Positions 18,178 to 27,676 of a DNA stretch of 64,000 nucleotides are shown in pieces. This stretch comes from Bradyrhizobium sp. LTSP849. Lineage in GTDB: Bacteria; Pseudomonadota; Alphaproteobacteria; Rhizobiales; Xanthobacteraceae. Position 1 is the stretch's first letter, and every line of letters begins with the position of its first letter. Below the pieces are notes generated by a model that saw nothing but the letters and a program-made list of their open reading frames with translations, was not told the DNA's origin and did not search any database. The position numbers and the translations under genes are program-made. Where the stretch lies: assembly GCF_000938255.1 (NCBI RefSeq), contig NZ_JYMR01000056.1, positions 439,192-503,191 on the forward strand. The letters are read 5' to 3'.

Positions 18178-19758
18178 TTGACCGACACGCAGACTGACGC
18201 GCCGGGCAAGGCCGATGGTCGAAGCGGACCCGGCGGTGCCGGGCGCGGCCGCCGGCTCATTCATGGCTGGTCGGCGAACCTGGTCCAGATGGTGCTGGGG
18301 CTGACCCAGCAGCTGCTGCTGATTCCGGCTTTCCTGCACGTCTGGAGCGGCGATTTGCTTGCGGCGTGGCTTGCGATCTATGCCGCCGGCAGTCTCGTCG
18401 TCGTGGCGGATTCGGGATTGCAGCTTCGCGCCATCAACCGGTTTCTCGCATTCAAGTCCTGCGCTGACTGCGACGGGCGCACCGCGAGCTTCTATCGCGC
18501 CATGCTGCGGATCTATCTCGCCATTGTCGCGGTGCTGGGCGTCGTGCTGTGCGCGGCCGTGTATCTCGCACCGCCCTCAGCGGTGCTCGGCTTTCACGCG
18601 ACGCCGACGATCGATTCCGCGATGCTGGTGATGACGCTCGGCATGCTGCTGACCTTGCCCGCCAACCTCGCCTCCGGCCTCTACCGCGTCCGAGGCCAAT
18701 ATGGCCGGACGGTCTGGCTGCAAAATGCCGCGCTGCTGCTCGGCCAGATCGCCCAGCTCGCCGCGCTTGCGACCTTCGGCAGCCTGCTTGCGGTTGCGAT
18801 CGCCTTCGTGTCGATGCAGCTTTTGTTCACGATCTTCATCGTCGCGTTCGATGCGCCACGCCTGTTTCCGTTTCTGCGCCGTGACGGCCAGTCGACGTTC
18901 GTGCCGCCGTCCTGGCGCTGGAGCATCGGGCAGTTCGGCCGCGCGCTGCCGTTTGCGGTCGCCAACATCACCGAGCTCGCGCTCGTCAACGTTCCGGTCT
19001 TGCTGGTCTCCGCGCTCGTCACCGACCGCGTCGCGGTGGCGCAATGGGGGCTGACGCGCGTGATCGCGAGCCTGGTGCGCGGGCTCTGTCTCCAGGTTAC
19101 CCTGCCGCTCGGCGCCGAGCTCGGCCACGATCATGCGATCGGCGACAAGGAGCGGCTGCGTCGGCTTTACGCCCAGGGCTCGGTGTTCGTGACCGGGCTT
19201 GCCTGCCTGATCGTCGCGGGACTCCTGCCATTCTGGCCGGACTTCTTCGCGCTGTGGACCCATGGCAGCATTCCCTATGACGGGCCGCTTGCGGTGACGC
19301 TGCTGCTCGGTTCGGCCGTGGTCGCGCCCTCGCTGCTGGCACTGGTCTTTGCCAATCACAGCAATCGCGGCGAGCTTCTGATCCGGACCAAGGGACTCCA
19401 GCTCGTCGTCTTCCTGGTGCTGTCCTTCGTCCTGATCCCGCGGCTTGGACCGCTCGGCGCCGCGCTGGCCGTGGTCGCGAGCGACATCCTCGTTCAGTTC
19501 GGCCTGCTCGGGCTCGTGATCATGCGGCAGACCTTGCGTCAGCCGTTCAGGCACGTTGCGTTCTTGTTGCTCATGGCCGTCGCCATCGTGGCGTCGGGCT
19601 GGCTGATCGGGCTGGCGATTATCGGGCTCGTGCCGGGGAGCGGGCTCGTGCACTTCGTCGTGGAATGCGCGATCTGGCTGGTCGCGGTTGGCGCACTCGC
19701 AAGCCCGCTCCTTAGTGCGACGCTGCGCGAACGCCTGCGGGCGCTGGTGCCGGCCTAG
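18178..19758 (+). CDS. Wzx-type polysaccharide flippase / O-antigen transporter
   Basis: A polytopic membrane protein of 526 residues with about 12-14 hydrophobic helices and the general layout of the MATE/PST export superfamily. It would flip an undecaprenyl-linked repeat unit across the inner membrane. The first 30 residues are hydrophilic and Gly/Arg-rich. I chose TTG 18178 because GGGAAGG is 7 nt upstream; there is no better start before the first helix. It is the first gene of the polysaccharide island. Its stop codon overlaps that of the convergent TPR-glycosyltransferase gene (shared CTAG at 19755-19758). A second flippase is at 47000. Confidence 0.8.
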   Translation: MTDTQTDAPGKADGRSGPGGAGRGRRLIHGWSANLVQMVLGLTQQLLLIPAFLHVWSGDLLAAWLAIYAAGSLVVVADSGLQLRAINRFLAFKSCADCDGRTASFYRAMLRIYLAIVAVLGVVLCAAVYLAPPSAVLGFHATPTIDSAMLVMTLGMLLTLPANLASGLYRVRGQYGRTVWLQNAALLLGQIAQLAALATFGSLLAVAIAFVSMQLLFTIFIVAFDAPRLFPFLRRDGQSTFVPPSWRWSIGQFGRALPFAVANITELALVNVPVLLVSALVTDRVAVAQWGLTRVIASLVRGLCLQVTLPLGAELGHDHAIGDKERLRRLYAQGSVFVTGLACLIVAGLLPFWPDFFALWTHGSIPYDGPLAVTLLLGSAVVAPSLLALVFANHSNRGELLIRTKGLQLVVFLVLSFVLIPRLGPLGAALAVVASDILVQFGLLGLVIMRQTLRQPFRHVAFLLLMAVAIVASGWLIGLAIIGLVPGSGLVHFVVECAIWLVAVGALASPLLSATLRERLRALVPA

Positions 19759-21389
19759 TAGCGCGGAATGTCGCCTGAGAGGTGCTCCTGGCGAAACTCA
19801 GGTCGCATCGCGAGCCGTCCCAATTCTCCGGGCAGCCGATTGAGTACGCTTTCCCAGTCGCCGGGCCGAGGCTGGCGGAATAGGCGAACGGTCGGATACC
19901 AGGGACTGTCTTCCCGCCTATAGAACCACCGCCAGTCCAGAATATGTGGCAGCAGAATCCAGGTCGGTTTGCCGAGTGCGCCTGCCAGATGTGCGACGGC
20001 AGTATCCACAGTGATCACGAGATCCATCGCGCTGGCAGCTGCCGCTGTCTCCGCGAAGTTCGTCAGAAGAGGCGCCAAATCAACGACGCTGTCCTTCAGC
20101 CGTTCGAGCGCTTGACGGTCGCTCGTGCGGACCTCTTTTTGCAGGCTGAAGAGCTGGACGCCGGGAACCTGAAGGCATGGCAAAAGGGCTTCGACCGGCA
20201 GAGACCGCTTTCGGTCGTGCAGATGGCCGGGGTTTCCTGCCCAAACGACTCCGACTTTGAGGCCGGAGTATTTGGCAAGCCTGCGTTGCCATTCGGCAAT
20301 CCTTGCCGGGGCAACCTCGAGATACGGTCGCGCTGGTGGAATCGTCTCGATGGTGGCACCAAGCTCGTAGGCAAGACTCATCAGCGGCACATGCAGGTCG
20401 AACGGCGGCTCTGGCTCGTTGCGCGAGATCACGGTCACGTCGAGGCTGTCTCTCAACAACTCAACCAATTGGGGCTGAACCTGGAGAACGACCGGACCCT
20501 CGGTGGCGGCTGCTGCGGGCACGAAGCGAGCAAAGTGCAAAGTGTCGCCAAGTCCCTGCTCCGCATGAATCAACAGGGTTCGGCCGTTGCGACGCTCTCC
20601 GCTCCAGCGCGGGACCTTAAATGTTCCGGGCCTGAACCTCGGCGCGGGATGCGAATGCCTCCACTCGAACTCCCGGAAGCCCTCTTTGAGGTCACCAGCC
20701 AACAAGAGAAGCATCGCGAGATTGTAGTGAAGCATCGGATCGGCAGGCCTAAGATCGACTGCGTGACGAGAAGCCTCTATGGCCGCCTCGCCTTGGCCTA
20801 GATTGCTCAACGCGATGCTCAGATTCGTCGAGACTTCCGGCGAATTCGGATCGAGCCGGATTGCTTTTCTGTATAGCTCGACCGCGCCTTCGAAATCGTC
20901 TCTCTTGCTGTGAATGATCCCGAGATTGAGATGCGCGCCGACGTTTTGCGGAGAAAGCTCAATTGCCTTTTGGCACGCCGCGCTCGCCTCATCCAGACGT
21001 CCCTGCCGCACCAAAGCAGCCGCCAGGCTGGCCTGGACGTCGGACCTCGCAGGCGCTGCCAAAGCTGCAAGTTGGTACATCGAAACCGCCTGGTCTGTCC
21101 GCTCAAGCTTGAGCAAAAGGCTGGCCATGACCAGATAGGCTTCGAGATCATCGGGCTGGAGCTCAACCGCATGGCGGCATACCGACAGCGCTTCCGCAAG
21201 CTCTCCATCTTGTTCGAGCGCTAATGCGAGATTGCGATATCCCGGGCCGAATTGGGGAGCGATGGTGATGAGTTCGCGGTAGGCCTCGACGGCCTTGGCG
21301 ACCTCGCCGTGATCCATCATATGATTGCCGCGGTCCAGAACAGCTTCCATTGCTCCGGCGAGCGCGGCTTCTCCAGTTCGATCTTTCAT
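19755..21389 (-). CDS. TPR-repeat / GT9-like glycosyltransferase fusion
   Basis: A 544-residue soluble protein. Residues about 20-260 hold at least six tetratricopeptide repeats (for example GYRNLALALEQDGELAEAL and VGAHLNLGIIHSKRDDFEGA). The C-terminal half (about 285-510) resembles heptosyltransferase-family GT-B folds: LIHAEQGLGDTLHFARF, VGVVWAGNPGHLHDRKRSL, LVITVDTAVAHLAGALGKPTW. Fusions of this kind are known in rhizobial and other proteobacterial genomes; substrates are mostly undefined. Codon use is slightly less GC-biased than in the T2SS genes. It stands alone on the minus strand, 85 bp from the next gene. Confidence 0.8.
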   Translation of the reverse strand: MKDRTGEAALAGAMEAVLDRGNHMMDHGEVAKAVEAYRELITIAPQFGPGYRNLALALEQDGELAEALSVCRHAVELQPDDLEAYLVMASLLLKLERTDQAVSMYQLAALAAPARSDVQASLAAALVRQGRLDEASAACQKAIELSPQNVGAHLNLGIIHSKRDDFEGAVELYRKAIRLDPNSPEVSTNLSIALSNLGQGEAAIEASRHAVDLRPADPMLHYNLAMLLLLAGDLKEGFREFEWRHSHPAPRFRPGTFKVPRWSGERRNGRTLLIHAEQGLGDTLHFARFVPAAAATEGPVVLQVQPQLVELLRDSLDVTVISRNEPEPPFDLHVPLMSLAYELGATIETIPPARPYLEVAPARIAEWQRRLAKYSGLKVGVVWAGNPGHLHDRKRSLPVEALLPCLQVPGVQLFSLQKEVRTSDRQALERLKDSVVDLAPLLTNFAETAAAASAMDLVITVDTAVAHLAGALGKPTWILLPHILDWRWFYRREDSPWYPTVRLFRQPRPGDWESVLNRLPGELGRLAMRPEFRQEHLSGDIPRY

Positions 21390-21474
21390 TCCTGCCCCAT
21401 CCGATTGGATGATTCGTTCCGTGTCATCTGTTGAACGAGCGAGGAGCAGATTTCAGGCGGAATTGTAGAGCGTC

Positions 21475-22683
21475 TCAGCGCGTGGTCAGCGCCAGCCGAT
21501 GCTTCAGCCGCACGAGGTGCCGCGCGAACTGAAGGCGGCCGGCCTCGGTCTCCTGTGCGAACTGCGCGAGCCGGAGCTGGCCGGCCGTGCGCAGCCGCTC
21601 GCGCGTGCCGTCGGTGCGTAGATCGACGATCGCGTCCGCAAGCGAGCGCGGGTCGTCATAGTCGAACAGGATCGCGGCATCGCCGGCCTGCGTCTTGAAC
21701 GCTTCGGGATAAATGACGGGCGTGCCGACGGCCCAGGCTTCCAGCGGTGGCAAATTGGTGGGGCCGAAATAGCTCGGCATCACCAGCGCCGATGCGCCGC
21801 GGTAGAGCGCGCCGAGCTCGGCGGAATCGACGAAGCCGATGATGGAGATTTGGTCCGACAATCCGTAGGTGCGGATCGCCGCATTGATCTTGTTGCGGCC
21901 GCCGCGATCCGAGCCGCACAGCACCAACCGTTCGGTGATGCCCCGCTCGCGCAAGTTTGCGAGCGCAGCGAGCAGCGTCATGTGGTTCTTGTGCGGCCAG
22001 AACTGCGCCGGATAGAACAGATAGCTCGGCTCCAGCCGGTACTTTGCCAGCACCGCCGCGTCCGCAGCAGCCTCCGGTGTCGATTGGCTGACATAGGTCG
22101 AGGGTGAGAACGGGATGCAGACCGCGCGATCCCGTTCCATGGCGTAGCGACGGCAGAGATCGTCGATGAGCTCGGGCGCATTGACGATCACCGCGGCCGC
22201 CTTCGTGCTTGCCAGGCGGAACAGGATCTCGCGGCGCTCGAATTCGCCAAACGTCCGGACCTCCGGAAACTCCAGCGCGTCGCGATGGCAGCCGTCGAAG
22301 ATCGTGATGATGAAGGGCAGCTCGTAGAGCAGCAAATGCCGCTTCGATGTCGAGGTGAAATGCACAACGTCGATGCCGTCGCGGATCAGGGCGCGCTCGA
22401 ACGGCGATCTGAGCTTTAGCGCGATCTGGACGAGATCGAAGGGGCCACAATATTTGAGGAACAGGAAGACGTGGTCGAGAACGCCGAACTTGCGCAGCCG
22501 CCCCTCGATGCCGAACTCCTTCAGGATTTCGAGCGTCTTGGGGTAGGGCGAGTACACCACGATCTCGTTGCCGGATTGCGTCGCCCAGTCGCGCAGCCAG
22601 AGCAAATCGTTGAGCGGCTGCTGGAAGCCACCGCCGACTTCGAGCGCCTGTTCCAGCATGACGGCTAGCCGCAGCGGCCTCAC
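21475..22683 (-). CDS. GT4-family (group 1) glycosyltransferase
   Basis: A GT-B fold transferase of 402 residues. The nucleotide-sugar site is visible in FYPAQFWPHKNHMTLLAAL, LVLCGSDRGGRNK and in the C-terminal motif ALVMPSYFGPTNLPPLEAWAVGTPVI, which holds the family E-x7-E motif. The substrate is unknown. I chose GTG 22683, which overlaps the upstream methyltransferase stop (GTGA); a longer frame upstream lies inside that gene. It is the last gene of the minus-strand block that begins with the UDP-glucuronate decarboxylase gene. Confidence 0.85.
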   Translation of the reverse strand: MRPLRLAVMLEQALEVGGGFQQPLNDLLWLRDWATQSGNEIVVYSPYPKTLEILKEFGIEGRLRKFGVLDHVFLFLKYCGPFDLVQIALKLRSPFERALIRDGIDVVHFTSTSKRHLLLYELPFIITIFDGCHRDALEFPEVRTFGEFERREILFRLASTKAAAVIVNAPELIDDLCRRYAMERDRAVCIPFSPSTYVSQSTPEAAADAAVLAKYRLEPSYLFYPAQFWPHKNHMTLLAALANLRERGITERLVLCGSDRGGRNKINAAIRTYGLSDQISIIGFVDSAELGALYRGASALVMPSYFGPTNLPPLEAWAVGTPVIYPEAFKTQAGDAAILFDYDDPRSLADAIVDLRTDGTRERLRTAGQLRLAQFAQETEAGRLQFARHLVRLKHRLALTTR

Positions 22684-23447
22684 GGCGTGACGCTCTTTCT
22701 GGCGACCGCGTAGGCCGCCCAGCTCTTCGTGCTCGGCGCATCCTGCGTCAGCCACGCGGAGTGACCGGCAGGCTGTAAGCCGCTCGCCTGCAAAGCGGCG
22801 TCGATCTCGAACGGAAACCAGTAGCGCATGTGGTGCGCCTCGTCGACGCGTCGGATCGTGGCACGATCCGTGTCCTCGCAGAACAGCGTGTAGTTCACAG
22901 TGACGGTCGCGGCCTGCTCATCATGGTCGGATTGCGCGATACGGGTGAGGCGCAGCGGCTTCTGCTCGATCTCCTTGACCCGGGTCTCGACGCCCTGCGC
23001 CAGCACCGCGCCGCCATACCAGTAATCGAAGAAGAACAGTCCGCCCGGCTTCAGCGCCGCATGCGCGGTGCGAAACATCTTTTCGAGCCGGTCGCGGTTG
23101 GTCTGGTAGCTTGCGACGTGAAACAGCGACACGACCGCATCGAAATCGCGTTCGGGGCCTGCCTCGCAGGCGTCGCCCTGCCGGAATGGAATCGCGAGCC
23201 CGGCCTGCTCGGCGCGCGTCTTGGCACTTGCGATCATCTCATGGCTGAGGTCGATGCCGGCAACGCGCCATCCCTTGCGGGCGAAAGCGATTGCGTGCAG
23301 GCCAGTGCCGCAGCCGAGATCGAGCAGCTTGCCGGGGGCGGCGCCGTGGTCGCGCAGGCGAGCTTCGACGAACGTCGTCTCCGCCGCGTAATCCTTGTCC
23401 TGATACAGGAGGTCGTACCAGGGCGCGTAGTCGGCGAACACCGTCAC
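22680..23447 (-). CDS. SAM-dependent class I methyltransferase
   Basis: A 255-residue methyltransferase. The SAM-binding motif I is LLDLGCGTGLHAIAFA, motif II ends GIDLSHEMIA, and the later motif is FDAVVSLFHV. The tail contains a beta-strand region that would contact the acceptor. It probably methylates a sugar, but the target cannot be read from the sequence. It starts with GTG at 23447 in GTGA overlap with the aminotransferase gene, and it overlaps the glycosyltransferase gene at its end. Confidence 0.85.
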   Translation of the reverse strand: MTVFADYAPWYDLLYQDKDYAAETTFVEARLRDHGAAPGKLLDLGCGTGLHAIAFARKGWRVAGIDLSHEMIASAKTRAEQAGLAIPFRQGDACEAGPERDFDAVVSLFHVASYQTNRDRLEKMFRTAHAALKPGGLFFFDYWYGGAVLAQGVETRVKEIEQKPLRLTRIAQSDHDEQAATVTVNYTLFCEDTDRATIRRVDEAHHMRYWFPFEIDAALQASGLQPAGHSAWLTQDAPSTKSWAAYAVARKSVTP

Positions 23448-24577
23448 GCCAAAATCTCCTTCAGCGCCCGCGCGGAGCGAGCGATCTCGTCGTCGGTCAA
23501 AGCAAGTCCGCTCGGCAGGTAAAAGCCGCGGCGGGCGATGTATTCCGCGTTCGGATGGGATTCATCGAGCATCATGCCCATCCGGCGCAGCACCGGCTGT
23601 TCATGCATGCACCAGAAGAACGGCCGTGTGCCGATGCCCTTTTCGCCGAGACGCCGCATTGCTTCCTTGGCGTCGAACGGCACGTCGTCGTTCAGCACGA
23701 GGCCGTAGACCCAGTAGATGTTGTCGGCGTAGTTGGTGCGGGCGACCGGGCGGCGAATGCGGTCGACGCCGGCGAGATGCTCGTCATAGAGCCGGCCGAT
23801 CCGGCGTTTGATCTCGACCGTGCGCGGCAGGCGTTCGACCTGGGCGACGCCGAGCGCGGCCTGGAGGTTGGTCATACGCGCGTTCCAGCCGAGCTCCTCG
23901 TGGACAAAGCGCTGCTGCGGCTGAAAGCAGAGATTGCGCAGGCCTTGCAGGCGATCGGCGAGTGCGTCGTCGTCGGTGAGAATCATGCCGCCTTCACCCG
24001 TGGTGACATGCTTGTTCGGATAGAAGCTGAAGGTCGAGACGTCGCCGAAGCTGCCGCAGGGCGCGCCGCGATAGGTCTGGCCGTGCATCTCCGCGGCGTC
24101 CTCGATCACGTTCAAATCATGCCTGCGGGCAAGCTCCAGGATCGGTTCGAGATCGACCGGCAGGCCGTAGATGTGGACCAGCATGATCGCGCGGGTGCGC
24201 GGCGTGATTGCCGCCTCAACGCCTTCGACCGTCATGTTCCAGGTCGCGGGATCGCAGTCGACCCCGACGGGGACGAGGCCGGCCCGCACCAAGGCGGCGG
24301 CGCAACTGATGATCGTGAAGGTCGGAATGATGACCTCGGAGCCTTCCTCGAGCCCGAGCGCATGGACGGCGATGTCGAGCGCGACCGAGCCGTTGGTCAC
24401 TGCGATGCCGTGGCGCCGTCCGGCGACCTCGGCCATCGCCTGCTCGAAGCGCTTGATGAACGGTCCTTCCGACGAGATCCAGCCGGTGCGGATGCATTCG
24501 GCGAGATAGTCAGCCTCGTTGCCGTCGAGCAGCGGCGTGTTGACGGGAATGAACGGCGCGGTCACAGGCGTCGTCAC
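23444..24577 (-). CDS. DegT/DnrJ/EryC1 sugar aminotransferase (perosamine synthase-like)
   Basis: A PLP-dependent nucleotide-sugar 4-aminotransferase of 377 residues. The PLP lysine lies in FSFYPNKHVTTGEGGM and the cofactor-binding Asp in LNVIEDAAEMHG. The stretches VIIPTFTIISCAAA and IMLVHIYGLPVDLEPI resemble GDP-perosamine synthases (RfbE/Per). No GDP-mannose dehydratase gene is in the window, so the substrate remains inferred. I chose GTG 24577, coupled to the cupin gene by a GTGA overlap; upstream in-frame codons lie inside that gene. Confidence 0.85.
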   Translation of the reverse strand: MTTPVTAPFIPVNTPLLDGNEADYLAECIRTGWISSEGPFIKRFEQAMAEVAGRRHGIAVTNGSVALDIAVHALGLEEGSEVIIPTFTIISCAAALVRAGLVPVGVDCDPATWNMTVEGVEAAITPRTRAIMLVHIYGLPVDLEPILELARRHDLNVIEDAAEMHGQTYRGAPCGSFGDVSTFSFYPNKHVTTGEGGMILTDDDALADRLQGLRNLCFQPQQRFVHEELGWNARMTNLQAALGVAQVERLPRTVEIKRRIGRLYDEHLAGVDRIRRPVARTNYADNIYWVYGLVLNDDVPFDAKEAMRRLGEKGIGTRPFFWCMHEQPVLRRMGMMLDESHPNAEYIARRGFYLPSGLALTDDEIARSARALKEILA

Positions 24578-25020
24578 AGGTTTGGCCCCTTGATCCGGAT
24601 TTCGGACGGGGAGACTTCGGCAAACCGGGTCTTGTCGTTCTCGCCGGAATAGGGACCTTGCTTGATCTCGACCATCTCGAGCGGCTCGAGCACGTGGAAG
24701 CCGTGCGCACCGCTGCACAGCAAGATGATGTCGCCGGCACCGAGCACGCGGCTTTCGAGATATTTTTCCTCGACGGTGTAGAAGTCCACCTGAAGCTTGC
24801 CCTTCTGGATCAGGAGGACTTCCTGGGTGTAGTGCACCTCCCGCGTCACCTTGTTGTGGCGATGCGGCTCGATGCTCTTGCCCTTCGGATGGCTCATGAA
24901 GGCGAGCTGTTGCGACAGTTCCGGAGTCGAAAAAAAGTGGATCCCCGGCTCGCGAAACGAGGCGCGCACGATGATCGCATAAAGCTGGTCGCCGAATCGA
25001 ACATGTTCGACGTGTTCCAT
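24574..25020 (-). CDS. Cupin-fold protein of the polysaccharide operon
   Basis: A single-domain cupin of 148 residues. Possible metal ligands are in IEPHRHNKVTREVHYTQEVLL and in CSGAHGFHVLEPLEMVEIKQG. It contains two beta-barrel motifs but lacks the residues that mark the dTDP-sugar 3,4-isomerases (FdtA/QdtA) or RmlC. It may be a sugar isomerase or a regulator of the aminotransferase that follows it by a 4-nt overlap. Function is not assigned. Confidence 0.65.
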   Translation of the reverse strand: MEHVEHVRFGDQLYAIIVRASFREPGIHFFSTPELSQQLAFMSHPKGKSIEPHRHNKVTREVHYTQEVLLIQKGKLQVDFYTVEEKYLESRVLGAGDIILLCSGAHGFHVLEPLEMVEIKQGPYSGENDKTRFAEVSPSEIRIKGPNL

Positions 25021-25146
25021 CTTGGGCCTCGATAAAAAGCGCTGTAATTAGAGTGACATAGCGTCCAAGCTCGGCACTTTGGCCATTTTGGCTGGGACCG
25101 TCAAGGGTGGACCGGATATGACGATCGGTGCGTCCGTCAGCAGGAT

Positions 25147-26325
25147 TTAGCCGACGAAAGCGAGGATCTCTTCGACGCGACGGCGGAAGGTGTGGGCGGC
25201 AAATGTCCTGGCCTGTCCCGCCTTTGCAATGGACAGGCGCGCCGCGTCCTCAGTGAGATAACGGTCGATCATCGCGAGGCAGTCCTCGACCGTGCGCCAT
25301 GCCGCGACTTCGGTCTCGGGAGAAAACAGCGTGTGGAGATTGTCCTTGAAATCGGTGAGCAGGAACGCGCCGACGCCGGTCGCCTCGAACAGCCGTGCAT
25401 TGCCGGCTTCGCGGCCGGCCATGTCGATGTGCGAGTTGAGCGTGACCCGCGAGGCGCGAAGCGCCTGGTACATCTCCACGCCCCACACCTCGCCCTGATA
25501 GCAGCGGTGCAGCGGCGAGGAAGCCGGAAGCGTGTGCAGGCCGCTGCCGAACAGCTTCAGATCATAGCGCCGTGCCACCGCCTCGAGCTGCGCGACGCGC
25601 ACTTGATGATCCGCCGACACCGCGCCGACGAAGGTGACGTCGAAGCTCTGCGACGGTGGCGGAGGCAGTATGTCGACGATGTCAGGCTCGAAGGCGAGAT
25701 GGACCACCTCGGCGCGCGCGCCGTGGGCACGGAAGAAATCCACCACGGCCGCCATCTGCGAGATCATGAGGTCGTAGACCGACCAGTCTTGGCCGCGCGA
25801 GGGCGAGATGCCGACCTGGCCGATCAGGATCGGCCGGCCGATCCCTTTGATCCGGCGCGCCAGGCGCGTATCGACGTGAAACAGATCCTGGTTGAGGACG
25901 AGGTCCGGCTTGAAGTCCTCGATCTGCGCCAGCAGGATCGCCTCCGCCTCCGCGTCGAGGCGCGGGCTCAGGCCGACCTTGCGCGCGAGCGGCCGCAGCA
26001 TCGGCTTGAACGGCGCGACACTGCGTTGCAGCCAGCCGGGAATGGCGTCGCGCGCGGCCGGCGCGCCGGGCGGTTGCGGCTCGGTGACGGCAAGGCCGTG
26101 CTCGCGTGCCCAGGCCGCCCGCATCCAGGGATTGTTGACATGAATGTCGGCGGCGACGTGTCCGAGGCCTGCGAAATTGCGCGAGTAGAAATCGGCGACG
26201 CCAAACAGGCTGGCGTTTCGTGCCGCCATCTGCGCCGCGTAAGGCTCGTTCTCCAGACCGGGATGGCGCCGGTAGAGCCAGGCGAGGAAGCGCGGATAGT
26301 CGGCGTTGAGGATCAGGATGCGCAC
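25147..26325 (-). CDS. CgeB-like glycosyltransferase
   Basis: A 392-residue GT-B type transferase resembling the spore-maturation CgeB family (Glyco_trans_1 2). Supporting motifs are FKPDLVLNQDLFHVD, VTFVGAVSADHQVRVAQLEA and the C-terminal NSHIDMAGREAGNARLFEATG with GAFLLTDFKDNLHTLF. The first residues MRILILNADYPRFL form the N-terminal Rossmann strand. The sugar and acceptor are unknown. It starts 4 bp after the stop of the membrane protein gene and is probably in the same operon. Confidence 0.75.
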   Translation of the reverse strand: MRILILNADYPRFLAWLYRRHPGLENEPYAAQMAARNASLFGVADFYSRNFAGLGHVAADIHVNNPWMRAAWAREHGLAVTEPQPPGAPAARDAIPGWLQRSVAPFKPMLRPLARKVGLSPRLDAEAEAILLAQIEDFKPDLVLNQDLFHVDTRLARRIKGIGRPILIGQVGISPSRGQDWSVYDLMISQMAAVVDFFRAHGARAEVVHLAFEPDIVDILPPPPSQSFDVTFVGAVSADHQVRVAQLEAVARRYDLKLFGSGLHTLPASSPLHRCYQGEVWGVEMYQALRASRVTLNSHIDMAGREAGNARLFEATGVGAFLLTDFKDNLHTLFSPETEVAAWRTVEDCLAMIDRYLTEDAARLSIAKAGQARTFAAHTFRRRVEEILAFVG

Positions 26326-26329
26326 GGCG

Positions 26330-27634
26330 TCACGGCTCCTGTTCGAACACGTTGCGCGGCATCACGTACCAGAGCAGAAACAGGATGGCGGTGCCATGGG
26401 TGAGCATGGCGACCGAAAGCGGCACGTTGAGCAGGACGTGCGGCAGCACGCCGGCGGACATCAGGACGAAGCGGGGCGGAAGTCCCGCCGAGGCGCGGTT
26501 GCCGACCGCGAGCACGAGGCCCGCTGCGAGCGCGGTGAAAGGCGCAAGATAAAGACCGACAGAGGCGATGCCTTCGGTCGCAAACAGCGACGCATTCAAA
26601 TTGCCGAAGCCGTAGGTGTTCTGCATCACGACCGCCAGCGGCTCCTGATAGGGACAGTGCGTCAGCGGCTTGAGGACGGAGATCTGGCAGAACCAAGTCG
26701 GCGGATGGCTCGCGAAGAAATGGTTGTAGATATCAAGCGCGCTCGACGCCGTCGCCATCATGCGGATGTTGACCAGGTCGAAATATTTGCCGGTGATGCC
26801 GTTGAGGCTTGCGCCTGTCACGACGATCGCGATGAGGCCGATCAGCATCGGAATGAAGATCGAAAGGATGACAGAAGTCCGCATCGCCGCAAAGCGCGAC
26901 ACCGCGGCCAGCGCGATCAACCACGCGGGCGTGAAGAAAGCGAACTTCGTCAGCGTGATCGGATAGAAGAAGAGGAGCAGGATCAAGACCAGCAAGGCGC
27001 GCCAGCGATGGCCGAGCAGCCAGTAGCAGGCGAACGCAAACGGCAGCAACGTGCTGGAGACCCAACCCGTGAGATAGCGCACTGCCCCCGGGAATTCGAG
27101 CGCATCGCGGTAGTCGTAGATCTGCGCGATCGCGACCAGCCGGAAATTGTACGTCGAGGCCACGGCGATGGTGCCTATGGAGATCACCAGGATCAGCGTG
27201 AGCAGATGCTCGAAACGGGCATTCGACAGCACGATGAGCTGTCGGAGCGGCGCCCGGACGAAAAGCACGGGCAGCAGGAACAGTACCAGCGCCAACGCCG
27301 CCGATAGCCCCGCGAGCAATCGCGGGTAGCTGTATTCGGAGAACACGTCGATCCACAGGAAACCCAGGATCATCGTGTAGAAATAGAATCCGGCGAAATA
27401 GCCGAAGCTGAAGCGGGTGAAGGCGAACAGCAGCGAGACGACGGAGAAGGCGATTGCAACGGCGACCGCGATCCAGACACGCTCGCCGCTGAAGTGAATA
27501 TAGGACTGGAAGGTCGCGACCTTGATCAGCGACAGGCAGGTGACGGCATTGTGCAGCAGCACCAGGATCGCCAGCGCAGCCTTCGAGTCCAGCCACAATC
27601 GCAGATTCTGGATGATGCCGGACGGTGCGCTCAT
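26330..27634 (-). CDS. Wzy-like polymerase candidate, polytopic membrane protein
   Basis: A 434-residue protein with about 11-12 hydrophobic helices and one larger periplasmic loop (about residues 280-340, containing YFDLVNIRMMATASSALDIY and a Cys-containing HPPTWFCQISVLKPLTHC stretch). This topology is typical of O-antigen or exopolysaccharide polymerases, which show little sequence conservation. It lies between an NDP-sugar enzyme gene and a glycosyltransferase gene on the same strand. The Wzy role is inferred from topology and context; a GT-C transferase is the alternative. Confidence 0.55.
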   Translation of the reverse strand: MSAPSGIIQNLRLWLDSKAALAILVLLHNAVTCLSLIKVATFQSYIHFSGERVWIAVAVAIAFSVVSLLFAFTRFSFGYFAGFYFYTMILGFLWIDVFSEYSYPRLLAGLSAALALVLFLLPVLFVRAPLRQLIVLSNARFEHLLTLILVISIGTIAVASTYNFRLVAIAQIYDYRDALEFPGAVRYLTGWVSSTLLPFAFACYWLLGHRWRALLVLILLLFFYPITLTKFAFFTPAWLIALAAVSRFAAMRTSVILSIFIPMLIGLIAIVVTGASLNGITGKYFDLVNIRMMATASSALDIYNHFFASHPPTWFCQISVLKPLTHCPYQEPLAVVMQNTYGFGNLNASLFATEGIASVGLYLAPFTALAAGLVLAVGNRASAGLPPRFVLMSAGVLPHVLLNVPLSVAMLTHGTAILFLLWYVMPRNVFEQEP

Positions 27635-27676
27635 GGTCGACAGGCTCGCTGCGGACGACGGGGTTTGCGAGCGGGA

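Noticed and set aside
18577..19653. A 358-residue minus-strand frame across the first flippase
   Set aside because: It is His/Arg/Glu/Gln-rich without a fold, and the plus-strand frame has clear membrane helices.
24574..25020. Calling the cupin gene an FdtA/QdtA dTDP-sugar isomerase
   Set aside because: It is of similar size, but the characteristic isomerase motif is not visible and no dTDP-sugar genes are present in the window.
25192..27307. Long plus-strand frames across the CgeB-like and polymerase-like genes
   Set aside because: They are Arg/Asp/His-rich shadows of minus-strand genes that show recognisable folds or membrane segments.
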